Shown here: piece by piece, positions 1 to 8,013 of the stretch
Layout of the letters: each line of letters opens with the position of its first letter
Numbering within the stretch: the first letter of the stretch is position 1
Assembly: GCF_030209375.1 (NCBI RefSeq)
Contig: NZ_JARVSC010000003.1
Coordinates: 124,001 to 188,000, forward strand
DNA: 64,000 nucleotides
Direction of reading: 5' to 3'
Source of the DNA: Plantibacter sp. ME-Dv--P-122b
Lineage (GTDB): Bacteria; Actinomycetota; Actinomycetes; Actinomycetales; Microbacteriaceae
Notes under the pieces: model-generated
What the model was told of the DNA's origin: nothing
The model's input: only the letters and a program-made list of their open reading frames with translations
Databases searched by the model: none
Position numbers and translations under genes: made by a program

Positions 1-43
1 CGGAGGTGGACTCCGGGGCTGGTGCGTATTCGAGGAAGCTCAT
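1..43 (-). CDS. Start of a gene, probably aldehyde dehydrogenase (partial)
   Basis: Only the first 14 codons lie in the window, beginning at an ATG seven bases after the deoC stop codon on the same strand. They read MSFLEYAPAPESTS. The position directly downstream of deoC fits the aldehyde dehydrogenase that often follows deoC in actinobacteria and would oxidise the acetaldehyde released by DeoC. The assignment rests on context and a short N-terminus, so it is an inference. The rest of the gene is beyond the left edge. Confidence 0.4.
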   Translation of the reverse strand, partial: MSFLEYAPAPESTS

Positions 44-49
44 GATGTC

Positions 50-1072
50 CTAGTCGATGGTGACGTAGTCGGGGCCGGAGTAGTGGCCGGTGGTGAGTTT
101 CTGACGCTGCAGGAGCACGTCGTTGAGGAGGCTCGAGGCACCGAAGCGGAACAGGTGCGGCTGGAGCCACTCCTCACCGACCGTCTCCGCGACGGTCACG
201 AGGTACTTGATCGCGTCCTTCGAGGAACGGATGCCGCCGGCGGGCTTCACACCGATCTGCTCACCGGTGAGGCGGTGCCAGTCCCGGACCACCTCGAGCA
301 TGAGGAGGGTGACCGGGAGGGTCGCGGCGGGCGCGACCTTGCCGGTGGACGTCTTGATGAAGTCGCCGCCCGCGAGGATGGCGAGCCAGGAGGCGCGCTT
401 CACGTTGTCGTAGGTGTTCAGCTCGCCGGTCTCGAGGATGACCTTGAGGTGCGCCGAGGTGCCGTCGCTCCGACGGCAGGCCTCTTTGACCGCGACGATC
501 TCGTCGAAGACCTGGCCGTACCGGCCGGAGAGGAACGCACCCCGGTCGATGACCATGTCGATCTCGTCCGCTCCGGCGTCGACGGCGTCGGCCGTGTCCG
601 CCAGCTTGACCGCCAGGGAGGCGCGTCCGCTCGGGAAGGCCGTCGCGACCGCCGCGACGTTGATCCCGCCGGCGTCGTGTGCCGCACCGGGCTGCGTGTG
701 CGCCGCGCCCAGCGCCTCGACGGCGTACGGCACCATGTCGCCGTAGACGCAGACCGCGGCGACGCGCGGGGTGGACGGATCCCCGGCGTCCGGGGTGATG
801 GCCTTGGCGACGAGGGAGCGCACCTTGCCGGGAGTGTCGGCGCCCTCGAGGGTGGTGAGGTCGATGAGTTCGATGATGCGGTCGAGGGCCCAGGCCTTCG
901 ACGTCGTCTTGATCGAGCGCGTGCCGAGGTCGGCTGCGCGCTGTTCGAGCCCGACGGCGTCGACGCCCGCGAGGCCGTCGAGGTAGCGCCTGAGGCTGGC
1001 GTCGGTGACGGGGCCGTCGACGAGTTCGAGCGCCGTCGGCTTGGCCACGAGGTCGCCTGGTGGAGTGGTCAT
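50..1072 (-). CDS. deoC: Deoxyribose-phosphate aldolase
   Basis: DeoC cleaves 2-deoxyribose-5-phosphate to glyceraldehyde-3-phosphate and acetaldehyde in the cytoplasm, the last step of deoxynucleoside use. The 340-residue protein carries the family's TIM-barrel motifs: DEIDMVID, LKVILETGEL and FIKTSTGK, whose lysine is the expected Schiff-base residue. It is longer than the roughly 220-residue short DeoC form and matches the long actinobacterial form. The ATG start overlaps the stop codon of the upstream SorC-type regulator by four bases (ATGA), so the two are probably translationally coupled. The next gene starts seven bases downstream. Confidence 0.95.
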   Translation of the reverse strand: MTTPPGDLVAKPTALELVDGPVTDASLRRYLDGLAGVDAVGLEQRAADLGTRSIKTTSKAWALDRIIELIDLTTLEGADTPGKVRSLVAKAITPDAGDPSTPRVAAVCVYGDMVPYAVEALGAAHTQPGAAHDAGGINVAAVATAFPSGRASLAVKLADTADAVDAGADEIDMVIDRGAFLSGRYGQVFDEIVAVKEACRRSDGTSAHLKVILETGELNTYDNVKRASWLAILAGGDFIKTSTGKVAPAATLPVTLLMLEVVRDWHRLTGEQIGVKPAGGIRSSKDAIKYLVTVAETVGEEWLQPHLFRFGASSLLNDVLLQRQKLTTGHYSGPDYVTID

Positions 1073-2070
1073 GGTGCGTTCCTTCCGAGCAGTTCCTGCT
1101 CCGGGGTGTGCTGCTTGGCGGATGATGGTTCGTGGTCGGCGAGGAGTGCCGTCGCGGTCGCCTCGTCGGTGACGAGCACGGTGCAGAGGCCGCTGCTGAC
1201 GACGGCTCTCGCGACGGCGTGCTTCTGGGCTCCGGCGATGACCGCGATGCTGCGGCCGGCGCGCCGGAGCGCTTCGAGTCCGAGCCCGACCGTGCGCTCG
1301 TCGAGTGTGGGGTCGACGATCATGCCCTCGGCGTCGATGTAGCGCCCGACGACATCCCCGACGGCACCGCGTGCGACCAGGACGTCGACGTCCGCGGCCG
1401 TGAGGTAGCCGCTGTGGACGAGGGCGGAGTCGGGCCCGGCCACGCCGGCACCGTACAGGTAGGTGTCGGCCGCTGCGGCCGTGCGGAGCACCTCCGCGAC
1501 CGTGCGGTCCGACTCGATGCTCAGCTTCGTCTCCAGTCGCTCGAAGATCGCCGGGCTCGGAAGCAGGGTGACGTCGCCACGGCCCTTCTCGGCGATCCGA
1601 GCAGCCGTGGCGGCAGCGGTGCCGACGCGCTGGTTGAGGCTCACGCCGCCGTTGATCTGCACGACCGAGAGCCCCGTCGCCCAACCATCCGACAGGTGGT
1701 CGGCGATGTCGCGCAGCGTCCTCCCCCAGCTCACACCGAGCGTCCGCGGCACCGGTCGCATGGCACCGAGGTAGTCGGCGGCCGCGCGCGCGACGCGTTC
1801 GTGGAGGTCGGCACTGTCGCTCGGGTTCGGCACGACGACCGCGTCCGCGAGTCCGAAGCGCTCGCGGAGCGCCCGTTCGAGTGGAAGACGGCGTGCGCGC
1901 GGATGCACGATCTCGATGCGGATGTAACCGAGTTCCCGGGCCTGGGCGAGAAGCCGACCGACCTTCCACCGCGTGATGCCGAGCAGCGCGCCGATCTCGT
2001 CCTGGGTCTTCGTCTCGTCGTAGTACAGCTCCGCGGCGCGCACCGCGAGCAGCTCGTCGCTCTCGATCAC
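1069..2070 (-). CDS. SorC/DeoR-type sugar-responsive transcriptional regulator
   Basis: This 333-residue regulator has an N-terminal helix-turn-helix (around residues 20-45, with TQDEIGALLGITRWKVGRLL) and a C-terminal sugar-phosphate-binding domain of the SorC type. It probably senses a deoxyribose phosphate and controls its own operon with deoC. I chose the GTG at 2070 because a strong GGAGGAGG ribosome binding site lies six bases upstream; the longer open frame to 2124 has no such site. A TTGTCC/TAGGCT promoter and a perfect palindrome lie just upstream. The effector is inferred from the deoC linkage. Confidence 0.9.
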   Translation of the reverse strand: MIESDELLAVRAAELYYDETKTQDEIGALLGITRWKVGRLLAQARELGYIRIEIVHPRARRLPLERALRERFGLADAVVVPNPSDSADLHERVARAAADYLGAMRPVPRTLGVSWGRTLRDIADHLSDGWATGLSVVQINGGVSLNQRVGTAAATAARIAEKGRGDVTLLPSPAIFERLETKLSIESDRTVAEVLRTAAAADTYLYGAGVAGPDSALVHSGYLTAADVDVLVARGAVGDVVGRYIDAEGMIVDPTLDERTVGLGLEALRRAGRSIAVIAGAQKHAVARAVVSSGLCTVLVTDEATATALLADHEPSSAKQHTPEQELLGRNAP

Positions 2071-2095
2071 CTCGGGCCTCCTCCGGATCGTCTCC

Positions 2096-2124
2096 AGCCT
2101 AGGACGCCACCACCACCCGGACAA
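2096..2124 (-). promoter_or_regulatory. Promoter of the deoR-like/deoC operon
   Basis: On the minus strand a -35 box TTGTCC (2124-2119) and a -10 box TAGGCT (2101-2096) are separated by exactly 17 bases. This is one of the best sigma-70-type promoters in the window. Transcription should start near 2089, giving a short leader that contains the ribosome binding site of the regulator gene. Confidence 0.7.
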
Positions 2125-2140
2125 CGTCCGTTGGCACCCA

Positions 2141-2154
2141 TGCTCAGATGAGCA
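2141..2154. promoter_or_regulatory. Palindromic operator candidate (TGCTCA-N2-TGAGCA)
   Basis: A perfect 14-base inverted repeat, TGCTCAGATGAGCA, sits 16 bases upstream of the -35 box and about 58 bases before the predicted transcription start. Symmetry and position fit a binding site for the SorC/DeoR-type regulator encoded just downstream. Binding is inferred, not shown. Confidence 0.55.
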
Positions 2155-2215
2155 GAGGTCGGTGCGCGGATGCGCATCGTCGCTGCGATCCGTCAGGGGG
2201 TCCGGACCAGACCGT

Positions 2216-3445
2216 TCAGCGACCGCGTGCCGCCAGATCCGCCTCGATCGTCGTCGGCCGGCCGGTGATGCGCCCGGCGATGGCGCACAGCGCGCCCGTG
2301 GCCAGCAGGAGCAGCAGCGGGACGGTCCACGATCCGGTCACGGCGTGCAGCAGGCTCACGACCAGCGGGCCGAGTGCACCGAGGGTGTAGCCGACGCTCT
2401 GCACGAAGCCACTCAGGGCCACCGCGCCCTCGTGCGTCGCCGTCCGCAGGTTGATGAGCACGAGGGCGAGCGGGAACAGCAGCGGGCCGAGCCCGGCCAG
2501 CAGCACCCACAGCCACGTGAGCGTCGCCGGCCACAGGAGCAGCCCGAGATAGCCGAGCACGAAGCACGCGCTCGCGACGTAGACGAGGACGGCGACGTTC
2601 CGCAGCCTCGCGACGAGCATCGGGACGATCAGGCTGGCCGGGACACCCATTGCGGAGAAGAGCGAGAGCAGCAGGCCGCCCTGGGCCGGGGTGACGCCGG
2701 CGACGTCACCGACGATGGTGGGGAGCCAGGTGAACATCGCATAGGCGTTCAGCGAGGAGGTGGCGAACACGGCCGCGATGGCCCACGCGATCGGCGATCG
2801 GTGGACGAGGACGCGCCCGGCGCGGGGCACCTCCTCGATCTCGGGATCCGTCGCGGCGGCGGCCCGGGCGTCGCGACGCTCCCGGACGATGAGCGTGATC
2901 CAGGGCAGCACGGCGAGCATGGCGACGATGGACCACACCCCGAGCGACACCTGCCACCCCGCGGCGTCGGCGACCGGCACGGCGATCAGCGGCGGGATGA
3001 AGGTGCTGACCGACAGGACCGTCGCGTAGAGGGAGGTGACGAGGCCGACGCGGTCGGGGAAGTACTTCTTGACTAGCGGCGGGAGCACGACGTTGCCGAT
3101 GCCGATCCCGGCGAAGCAGAGCGCACTCCCGATCGCGAGGACGGCGAAGTCGGGAGCGAGCGAGCGCATGAGGTGCCCGGCGACGATCGACCCGAGCGCG
3201 ATGAGCAGCACCGGCTCGAGATGCAGCCGACGCACGAGTCGCGGGGTGAAGACGCCGAAGAGGGCGAAGCACAGGGGCGGCAGCATCCCGAGGAGTCCCA
3301 GCCCGACCGACCCCACGCCGATGTCGCCGTCGATCTCGGCGTAGATCGGCGAGAGCGAGGTGACGGCCGTGCGGAGGTTCGCCGCGACCAGCACGATACC
3401 GACGAGCGCGAGGGCCCTCCCCCGCCACAGGGGACGCGGACCCAC
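2216..3445 (-). CDS. MFS transporter, CynX/NimT-like
   Basis: A 409-residue integral membrane protein with about twelve hydrophobic segments. The N-terminal pattern RTAVTSLSPIYAEI is characteristic of the CynX/NimT branch of the major facilitator superfamily, whose members move small anions or nitroaromatic compounds. The substrate is not predictable. The GTG start at 3445 shares one base with the ribF TAG stop codon (TAGTG), so it is probably co-translated with ribF. The frame is open further upstream, but that part overlaps ribF and looks non-coding. Confidence 0.85.
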   Translation of the reverse strand: MGPRPLWRGRALALVGIVLVAANLRTAVTSLSPIYAEIDGDIGVGSVGLGLLGMLPPLCFALFGVFTPRLVRRLHLEPVLLIALGSIVAGHLMRSLAPDFAVLAIGSALCFAGIGIGNVVLPPLVKKYFPDRVGLVTSLYATVLSVSTFIPPLIAVPVADAAGWQVSLGVWSIVAMLAVLPWITLIVRERRDARAAAATDPEIEEVPRAGRVLVHRSPIAWAIAAVFATSSLNAYAMFTWLPTIVGDVAGVTPAQGGLLLSLFSAMGVPASLIVPMLVARLRNVAVLVYVASACFVLGYLGLLLWPATLTWLWVLLAGLGPLLFPLALVLINLRTATHEGAVALSGFVQSVGYTLGALGPLVVSLLHAVTGSWTVPLLLLLATGALCAIAGRITGRPTTIEADLAARGR

Positions 3446-4377
3446 TAGGACAGCATCCGGCGCGCGCGCTCGACGTCGTCGGTCATCTGCACGATGAGCG
3501 GCTCGATCCCGGTGAACGCGACCATGCCGCGGATACGCTCGACGAACTGCACCTCGACCTCGTCGTCGTAGAGGTCGAGATCGGTCTCGTCGAGGACGTA
3601 GGCCTCGACCTGCTTCTGCGGGACGCCGTCGAAGGTCGGGTTGTTCCCGACCGAGATCGCCGCCGGATACCGACGCCCACGCCAGAACAACCAACCCGCG
3701 TACACGCCGTCCGCGGGGATGAGCCCCTGCGAATCCGGCGACAGGTTGGCGGTCGGGAACCCGAGTTCCCGGCCACGCTTGGCGCCGTGGACGACGACGC
3801 CCCGCACGCCGGGCGGACGACCGAGGAGCCGCGACGCCTCACGGACGTCACCCTCCTCGAGGAGTTCGCGGATCCAGGTGGACGACACCCGACGCCCGCC
3901 GCCGGGACGGACGTCGTCGACGACGCGCACGGAGAATCCGTAGACCTCACCGAACGACTCCAGCGTGGCGACCGTGCCGAGGCCGCGATGGCCGAACCGG
4001 AAGTCCTCGCCCACGAGGACCGTCTTGGCGCGCAACGCTCCGACGAGGATCGAGGTGACGAACTCCTCGGGCGTGAGCTGGGCCAGCGTCTGGTCGAAGC
4101 GCAGCAGCAACGCCGCGTCGACCCCGGCGTCCGCCAGGAGACCGAGCTTCTGCTCGTTGCTCACGAGCGACGCCGGGCAGCGGTCGGGGTTGATGAGACT
4201 CAGCGGGTTGCGGTCGAAGGTGACGGCGACGGAGCTGAGACCGGCGCTCGCGGCCTCTTCGAGGAGCGCGGCGACGACCGCGCGGTGACCCGTGTGGACG
4301 CCGTCGAACTTGCCGATGGTGACCGCAGACGGTCCGAAGGCGTCGGGGACCTGGTCGAGCTCGGTGAACGTGATCAT
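3445..4377 (-). CDS. ribF: Bifunctional riboflavin kinase / FAD synthetase
   Basis: RibF phosphorylates riboflavin to FMN and then adenylylates FMN to FAD. The 310-residue protein has the N-terminal nucleotidyltransferase domain (VTIGKFDGVHTGHRAVV near residue 20, LVGEDFRFGHRGLG near 120) and the C-terminal flavokinase domain (RGRELGFPTANL near 200). The start ATG overlaps the stop of the upstream small membrane protein (ATGA). Placement close to truB, rbfA and infB matches the conserved actinobacterial order. Confidence 0.97.
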   Translation of the reverse strand: MITFTELDQVPDAFGPSAVTIGKFDGVHTGHRAVVAALLEEAASAGLSSVAVTFDRNPLSLINPDRCPASLVSNEQKLGLLADAGVDAALLLRFDQTLAQLTPEEFVTSILVGALRAKTVLVGEDFRFGHRGLGTVATLESFGEVYGFSVRVVDDVRPGGGRRVSSTWIRELLEEGDVREASRLLGRPPGVRGVVVHGAKRGRELGFPTANLSPDSQGLIPADGVYAGWLFWRGRRYPAAISVGNNPTFDGVPQKQVEAYVLDETDLDLYDDEVEVQFVERIRGMVAFTGIEPLIVQMTDDVERARRMLS

Positions 4378-4793
4378 TTGCCGGTACGCCGATGTCCGGC
4401 CAACCACCACAGTCCGAGGACCGGGAGGACGAGCGGGATGAAGACGTACCCGCGACCGAAGACGGACCAGACCGTGTCGTGGGGGAAGAGCTCGGGATCG
4501 AGCAGGCTCAGCAGGCCGACGATCAGGACCCCGGCGAGCTCGAACGAGATCGTGGCCCAGGCGATCCGCCGCCAGACGGCACCTGGTGCGACGAGCGAGA
4601 CGGTCGCCAGGATGTACACCACGGCGGCGACGGCCGAGAGCACATAGGCCAGGGGCGCCTGGTCGAACTTGGTCGTGATCTGCACCACGGACCGGCCGGT
4701 GGCGGCGAGGGCCAGGATGCCGTAGACGGCGACGAGCACGACCCCGACACCACGGACGCGTGGACGGGCTGGAGCGGTGGTGGGGAGAGGCAT
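4374..4793 (-). CDS. Small four-helix membrane protein, function unknown
   Basis: A 139-residue protein with four predicted membrane segments (about residues 14-34, 47-70, 77-98 and 113-133) and short charged ends. No enzyme motif is visible. It starts at an ATG about nine bases after a TAGAAT hexamer and ends in an ATGA overlap with ribF, so it probably heads a transcript with ribF and the MFS gene. I do not recognise the family. Confidence 0.7.
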   Translation of the reverse strand: MPLPTTAPARPRVRGVGVVLVAVYGILALAATGRSVVQITTKFDQAPLAYVLSAVAAVVYILATVSLVAPGAVWRRIAWATISFELAGVLIVGLLSLLDPELFPHDTVWSVFGRGYVFIPLVLPVLGLWWLAGHRRTGK

Positions 4794-4895
4794 GACCCGA
4801 CGATTCTATGCGACGCAGGCCCTCGCCCCGGCACTTCGCGACCGTCACGCGGGCTGTGGTGCCCTCGCCCTTCACCGCCGTCGGTGCACCGACGG

Positions 4896-5264
4896 TCAGC
4901 CGAGCTGGACGGTCCAGATCTGCTCCATGCGGTAGAGCATCACCGCGATCGCGAGACAGACGACGCCGAGGACGACCGTCGACCATCGGGTGCGCTCGAC
5001 GAGCGCCCAGAACCCGCCGGCGATCGGCAGGATCATCGCGGAGACGAGGTAGGTGTAGAACTCGGGCACACTCCCCGTGGCGGTGTTCCCGAACGCGGGC
5101 GCGGCGATCGCCACCACCAGCTGCACGATGAGGAGGACCTCGACGAGTGCCGTCGCCCCCATCGTCAGGTCGTTCGGCGCGCGCCCGGCGAACCCGAGCA
5201 CGACGCAGAGGAGCCCGGCCACGACCGCGACCGCGATCTGGGCGAGGGTGAACCACTCGATCAT
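4896..5264 (-). CDS. Small membrane protein downstream of truB, function unknown
   Basis: A 122-residue hydrophobic protein with about four membrane segments (residues 5-26, 34-56, 66-86 and 92-111). Its ATG overlaps the truB stop codon by four bases (ATGA), so it is almost certainly translated with truB. No catalytic motif is visible. The 102 bases between this gene and the next one downstream hold no gene that I can see. Confidence 0.7.
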   Translation of the reverse strand: MIEWFTLAQIAVAVVAGLLCVVLGFAGRAPNDLTMGATALVEVLLIVQLVVAIAAPAFGNTATGSVPEFYTYLVSAMILPIAGGFWALVERTRWSTVVLGVVCLAIAVMLYRMEQIWTVQLG

Positions 5265-6196
5265 GCCGGCTCCTCCGCCGGGAAGTTCACGACCGACTTG
5301 AGCGAGCCGCCACGGCGCTCGACGAGCCCCACCAGTCGGCCGTCCGGCGCGAGGGCGGCGATCGGACCGGTGTGGCCGGCCGGCAGGTCGCGTTCGAGCC
5401 GCTTCCCGTGGCCGAGATCGACCGCCTCCTGCTCCGTGAGTTCGAGGGCACCGAACAGGCGCTTCGCGACGTCGGCCGGGTGCAACAGCGCCGTCTCCAC
5501 GTCGAGGTCGTCGATCGTCGATGCGGCCGTGACGTGGAAGGGTCCGATCCGGGTCCGGCGGAGCGCGGTGAGATGGCCACCGACGCCGAGGGACGCCCCC
5601 AGGTCGCGGGCGAGCGCGCGGATGTACGTGCCGGAGGAACAGACGACCCGGACGTCGACGTCGACGGCCGCCCCATCCCGACGGATGGCCAGCACGTCGA
5701 ACGCGCTGACGGTGACCGCACGGGACTTCAGCTCCACCTCGATCCCCTCGCGCGCCAGGGCGTAGGCGCGCTTCCCGCCCACCTTGATGGCGCTCACCGT
5801 GCTCGGCACCTGCTCGATGTCGCCGGTCAGCGGACGGATCGCGGCGATGATCGCGTCGTCGTCGACGGCAGCCACCGCGGCCTGGTCGGCGCGCTCGGTG
5901 ACCTCACCTTCGGCGTCGTCGGTGGAGGTCGCCACGCCGAGGCGGATGGTCGCCGTGTACTCCTTGTCGAGACCGACGATGAAGGTCAGCAGTCGGGTCG
6001 ACGAGCGCGTGCCCAACACGAGCAGCCCGGTGGCCATGGGGTCGAGCGTTCCCGCATGCCCCACCTTGCGCGTGCCGGCGAGCCGTCGCACCCGGGCGAC
6101 CGCGTCGTGGGAGGTGTGCCCCTGCGGCTTGTCGATGAGGAGGATACCGGGACGGGCGGACGCCGACCCGGGTGCTGCTGTGCTGTTCTCGACCAC
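5261..6196 (-). CDS. truB: tRNA pseudouridine-55 synthase
   Basis: TruB converts U55 of the tRNA T-arm to pseudouridine. The 311-residue protein has the signature motifs GILLIDKPQGHTSHDAV near residue 16, KVGHAGTLDPMATGLLV near residue 41 with the catalytic aspartate, and CSSGTYIRALARDLG in the C-terminal half. The GTG start at 6196 is preceded by TACCGT and six bases, which suggests a leaderless message. A longer frame upstream reads into unrelated sequence and was rejected. Confidence 0.96.
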   Translation of the reverse strand: MVENSTAAPGSASARPGILLIDKPQGHTSHDAVARVRRLAGTRKVGHAGTLDPMATGLLVLGTRSSTRLLTFIVGLDKEYTATIRLGVATSTDDAEGEVTERADQAAVAAVDDDAIIAAIRPLTGDIEQVPSTVSAIKVGGKRAYALAREGIEVELKSRAVTVSAFDVLAIRRDGAAVDVDVRVVCSSGTYIRALARDLGASLGVGGHLTALRRTRIGPFHVTAASTIDDLDVETALLHPADVAKRLFGALELTEQEAVDLGHGKRLERDLPAGHTGPIAALAPDGRLVGLVERRGGSLKSVVNFPAEEPA

Positions 6197-6202
6197 CCTG
6201 CA

Positions 6203-6208
6203 ACGGTA
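6203..6208 (-). promoter_or_regulatory. -10 box of truB (leaderless)
   Basis: The minus strand reads TACCGT followed by six bases and the truB GTG. No Shine-Dalgarno sequence is present, so transcription probably begins at the start codon. Confidence 0.5.
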
Positions 6209-6261
6209 CCAGCGGCGGTCGGCGCAGCCAGGCGCCCGGAGCACCCCCTGGACGGCGGCGC

Positions 6262-6936
6262 TCAGCAGAAGTCGGCGAAGATCCGCCGTGGGTGCCGCTC
6301 GTCCGTGTTGTCCACCAGGGCGGTCGCCCGCGCGGTCGGGTCGTCGTCCTTGCGGTACAGCGCCTGCCCGCCCACGTAGCGTGCGTTGGACGGCGCCGTC
6401 GGGTCGGCGTCGACGCCGAGGCGCTCGTGCAGCCGCTCGTAGGCCGTCGCCATCGGGACGTCGAGCCAGACCGACGCATGCCAGAGGCCGCGGAGCTCGG
6501 GCCGGTTCAGGAAGACCCCGTCGACGATGAGGACGGCGTCCTGCGGGCCGGTCGTCCACCGCAAGGGAGCGCCGACGTCGCGCTGCTCGTCGAACCCGAC
6601 GAGTTGGAAACCGGCGCTGCCCGCCAGGCGGAAGGGCTCGACGAGCACCCGGCGGAACAGCGAGTAGTCGAACGAGTCGAGCCAGTACCCCTCGGCCGAA
6701 TCCCGCCCCCGCGCGTACCGTTCCTCGCGAGGACGGTGGAAGTCGTCGATCGAGGCGCGGAACACCGCACGGCCGGCCTCGTCGAACACCTCGGCCAGTC
6801 CGTCGGCGAACGCCGCCGTGCCGGAGCCACTGACGCCGTCCACCGCGATGAGGGTGCGGCCTCGTGGGTAGTCCCGTTGGAACTGGTCTCGCAGCTGCCG
6901 GAGCAACTCGATCCGTGGTGTCGTGACGAGCTTCAT
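6262..6936 (-). CDS. Uridine kinase-like P-loop protein with altered Walker A
   Basis: The 224-residue protein resembles actinobacterial uridine kinase-like P-loop NTPases: LIAVDGVSGSGTAAFADGL near residue 35, an IDDFHRPREERYARG stretch typical of the nucleoside kinase fold, and VLIVDGVFLNRPEL as the likely Walker B region. The Walker A lysine, normally GSGK, is threonine here (GSGT, codon ACG). One base change from AAG would explain this. Loss of that lysine usually destroys ATP binding, so activity is doubtful. The gene is divergent from mutY across 38 bases. Confidence 0.75.
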   Translation of the reverse strand: MKLVTTPRIELLRQLRDQFQRDYPRGRTLIAVDGVSGSGTAAFADGLAEVFDEAGRAVFRASIDDFHRPREERYARGRDSAEGYWLDSFDYSLFRRVLVEPFRLAGSAGFQLVGFDEQRDVGAPLRWTTGPQDAVLIVDGVFLNRPELRGLWHASVWLDVPMATAYERLHERLGVDADPTAPSNARYVGGQALYRKDDDPTARATALVDNTDERHPRRIFADFC

Positions 6937-6943
6937 GGCGCCG

Positions 6944-6949
6944 AGCCTA
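6944..6949 (-). promoter_or_regulatory. -10 box of the uridine kinase-like gene
   Basis: The minus strand has TAGGCT followed by seven bases and the ATG at 6936, consistent with a leaderless transcript. It lies within the same 38-base gap as the opposing mutY -10 box. Confidence 0.45.
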
Positions 6950-6962
6950 CCCGCGCGGATCG

Positions 6963-6968
6963 TAGGCT
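6963..6968 (+). promoter_or_regulatory. -10 box of mutY (leaderless)
   Basis: TAGGCT is followed by six bases and the mutY GTG at 6975, with no ribosome binding site. The spacing fits leaderless transcription. Confidence 0.5.
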
Positions 6969-6974
6969 GGTGCG

Positions 6975-7859
6975 GTGCCGCCCGAACCCTCCGACCTCAC
7001 CCCGCTCGTGACGGGATGGTTCCGCACCAACGCGCGCGACCTCCCGTGGCGTCGCCCGGGGTTCCCTGTCTGGGGCACGCTCGTGTCGGAGTTCATGCTC
7101 CAGCAGACGCAGGTCAGCCGGGTGATCCCGCGGCTCGAAGAGTGGCTCGGGCGCTGGCCGACGCCCGCCGACCTGGCGGCCGAACCACCGGCGGAAGCCG
7201 TCCGTGCCTGGGGCCGGCTCGGCTATCCGCGCCGAGCGCTCTGGCTCCACGCGGCGGCCACCCAGATCGCCGAACGGCACGACGGCATCGTCCCGTCGGA
7301 CGTGGATCAGCTCCTGGCGCTCACCGGCATCGGCGACTACACCGCACGCGCCGTGGCCGTCTTCGCCTACGGGGACCGGCACCCGGTGGTGGACACGAAC
7401 ACCCGACGGGTGATCGCGCGAGCCGTCCGCGGCCAAGGCGAGCCCGGCCCACCGAACGCCAAGACGGACCTCTCCGCCATGGAGGCGCTCCTGCCGGAGT
7501 CCCGCTCGGAGGCAGCCGTCTTCAACGCCGGGCTGATGGAGATCGGCGCGGTGGTCTGCACGGCTCGAGCACCGCGGTGCGAGGAGTGTCCGCTCCGCGA
7601 GGTGTGCGCTTGGCGCGCAGCGGGATACCCGGCCTACGACGGACCGGTCAAGACGAAGCAGAGGCAGTTCGCGGGCAGCGACCGACAGGTCCGGGGCATC
7701 ATCATGGCCGAGCTCCGTTCCACCCACCGCTCACTCACGGACGAGGAGCTCCGGGCGCTCTGGCCCAACGGCGAGCAGTTCGACCGCGCACTCGCAGGAC
7801 TGGTCGCCGATCGCCTCGCGGTGCGCGTCGACGGCGGGTACGCCCTCCCCCACGACTGA
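6975..7859 (+). CDS. mutY: A/G-specific adenine glycosylase
   Basis: MutY removes adenine mispaired with 8-oxoguanine or guanine. The 294-residue protein has the HhH-GPD fold: EFMLQQTQV near residue 40 with the catalytic glutamate, the hairpin LTGIGDYTARAV near residue 117, VVDTNTRRV with the catalytic aspartate near 140, and a C-x6-C-x2-C-x5-C cluster (around 195-213) for the 4Fe-4S centre. It is shorter than the roughly 350-residue enterobacterial enzyme, so the C-terminal NUDIX-like 8-oxoG-reading domain is reduced or absent. Confidence 0.93.
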   Translation: MPPEPSDLTPLVTGWFRTNARDLPWRRPGFPVWGTLVSEFMLQQTQVSRVIPRLEEWLGRWPTPADLAAEPPAEAVRAWGRLGYPRRALWLHAAATQIAERHDGIVPSDVDQLLALTGIGDYTARAVAVFAYGDRHPVVDTNTRRVIARAVRGQGEPGPPNAKTDLSAMEALLPESRSEAAVFNAGLMEIGAVVCTARAPRCEECPLREVCAWRAAGYPAYDGPVKTKQRQFAGSDRQVRGIIMAELRSTHRSLTDEELRALWPNGEQFDRALAGLVADRLAVRVDGGYALPHD

Positions 7860-7887
7860 CCGGTCCCTCGGCCCCAACCGGGCCCCG

Positions 7888-7996
7888 GAGCCTGTCGAAT
7901 GGCGCACGTCGACAGGCTCAGTGACCGGATGAAGGAATCCAAACGTCGACAGGCTCAGTGACCGGATGAAGGAATCCCGGTCCCTGAGCCTGTCGA
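7888..7996. repeat. Intergenic palindromic repeat cluster (TCGACAGGCTCA type)
   Basis: Between mutY and rbfA a 35-base unit occurs twice in direct orientation (7906-7940 and 7943-7977), 37 bases apart. Each unit contains TCGACAGGCTCA. Inverted partners lie on either side: GAGCCTGTCGA at 7888-7898 and TGAGCCTGTCGA at 7985-7996. The array can fold into two hairpins between the convergent mutY and rbfA genes, and may act as a terminator or a REP-like mobile palindrome. Confidence 0.8.
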
Positions 7997-8013
7997 AGGG
8001 CTGATGGAGGTGG

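Noticed and set aside
2070-2124. Upstream extension of the SorC-type regulator to 2124
   Set aside because: It crosses the -10 box and the predicted transcription start. The GTG at 2070 has a strong ribosome binding site.
7906-7977. Two 35-base direct repeats as a minimal CRISPR
   Set aside because: Only two bases separate the copies, so there is no spacer, and the unit is part of a palindromic array.
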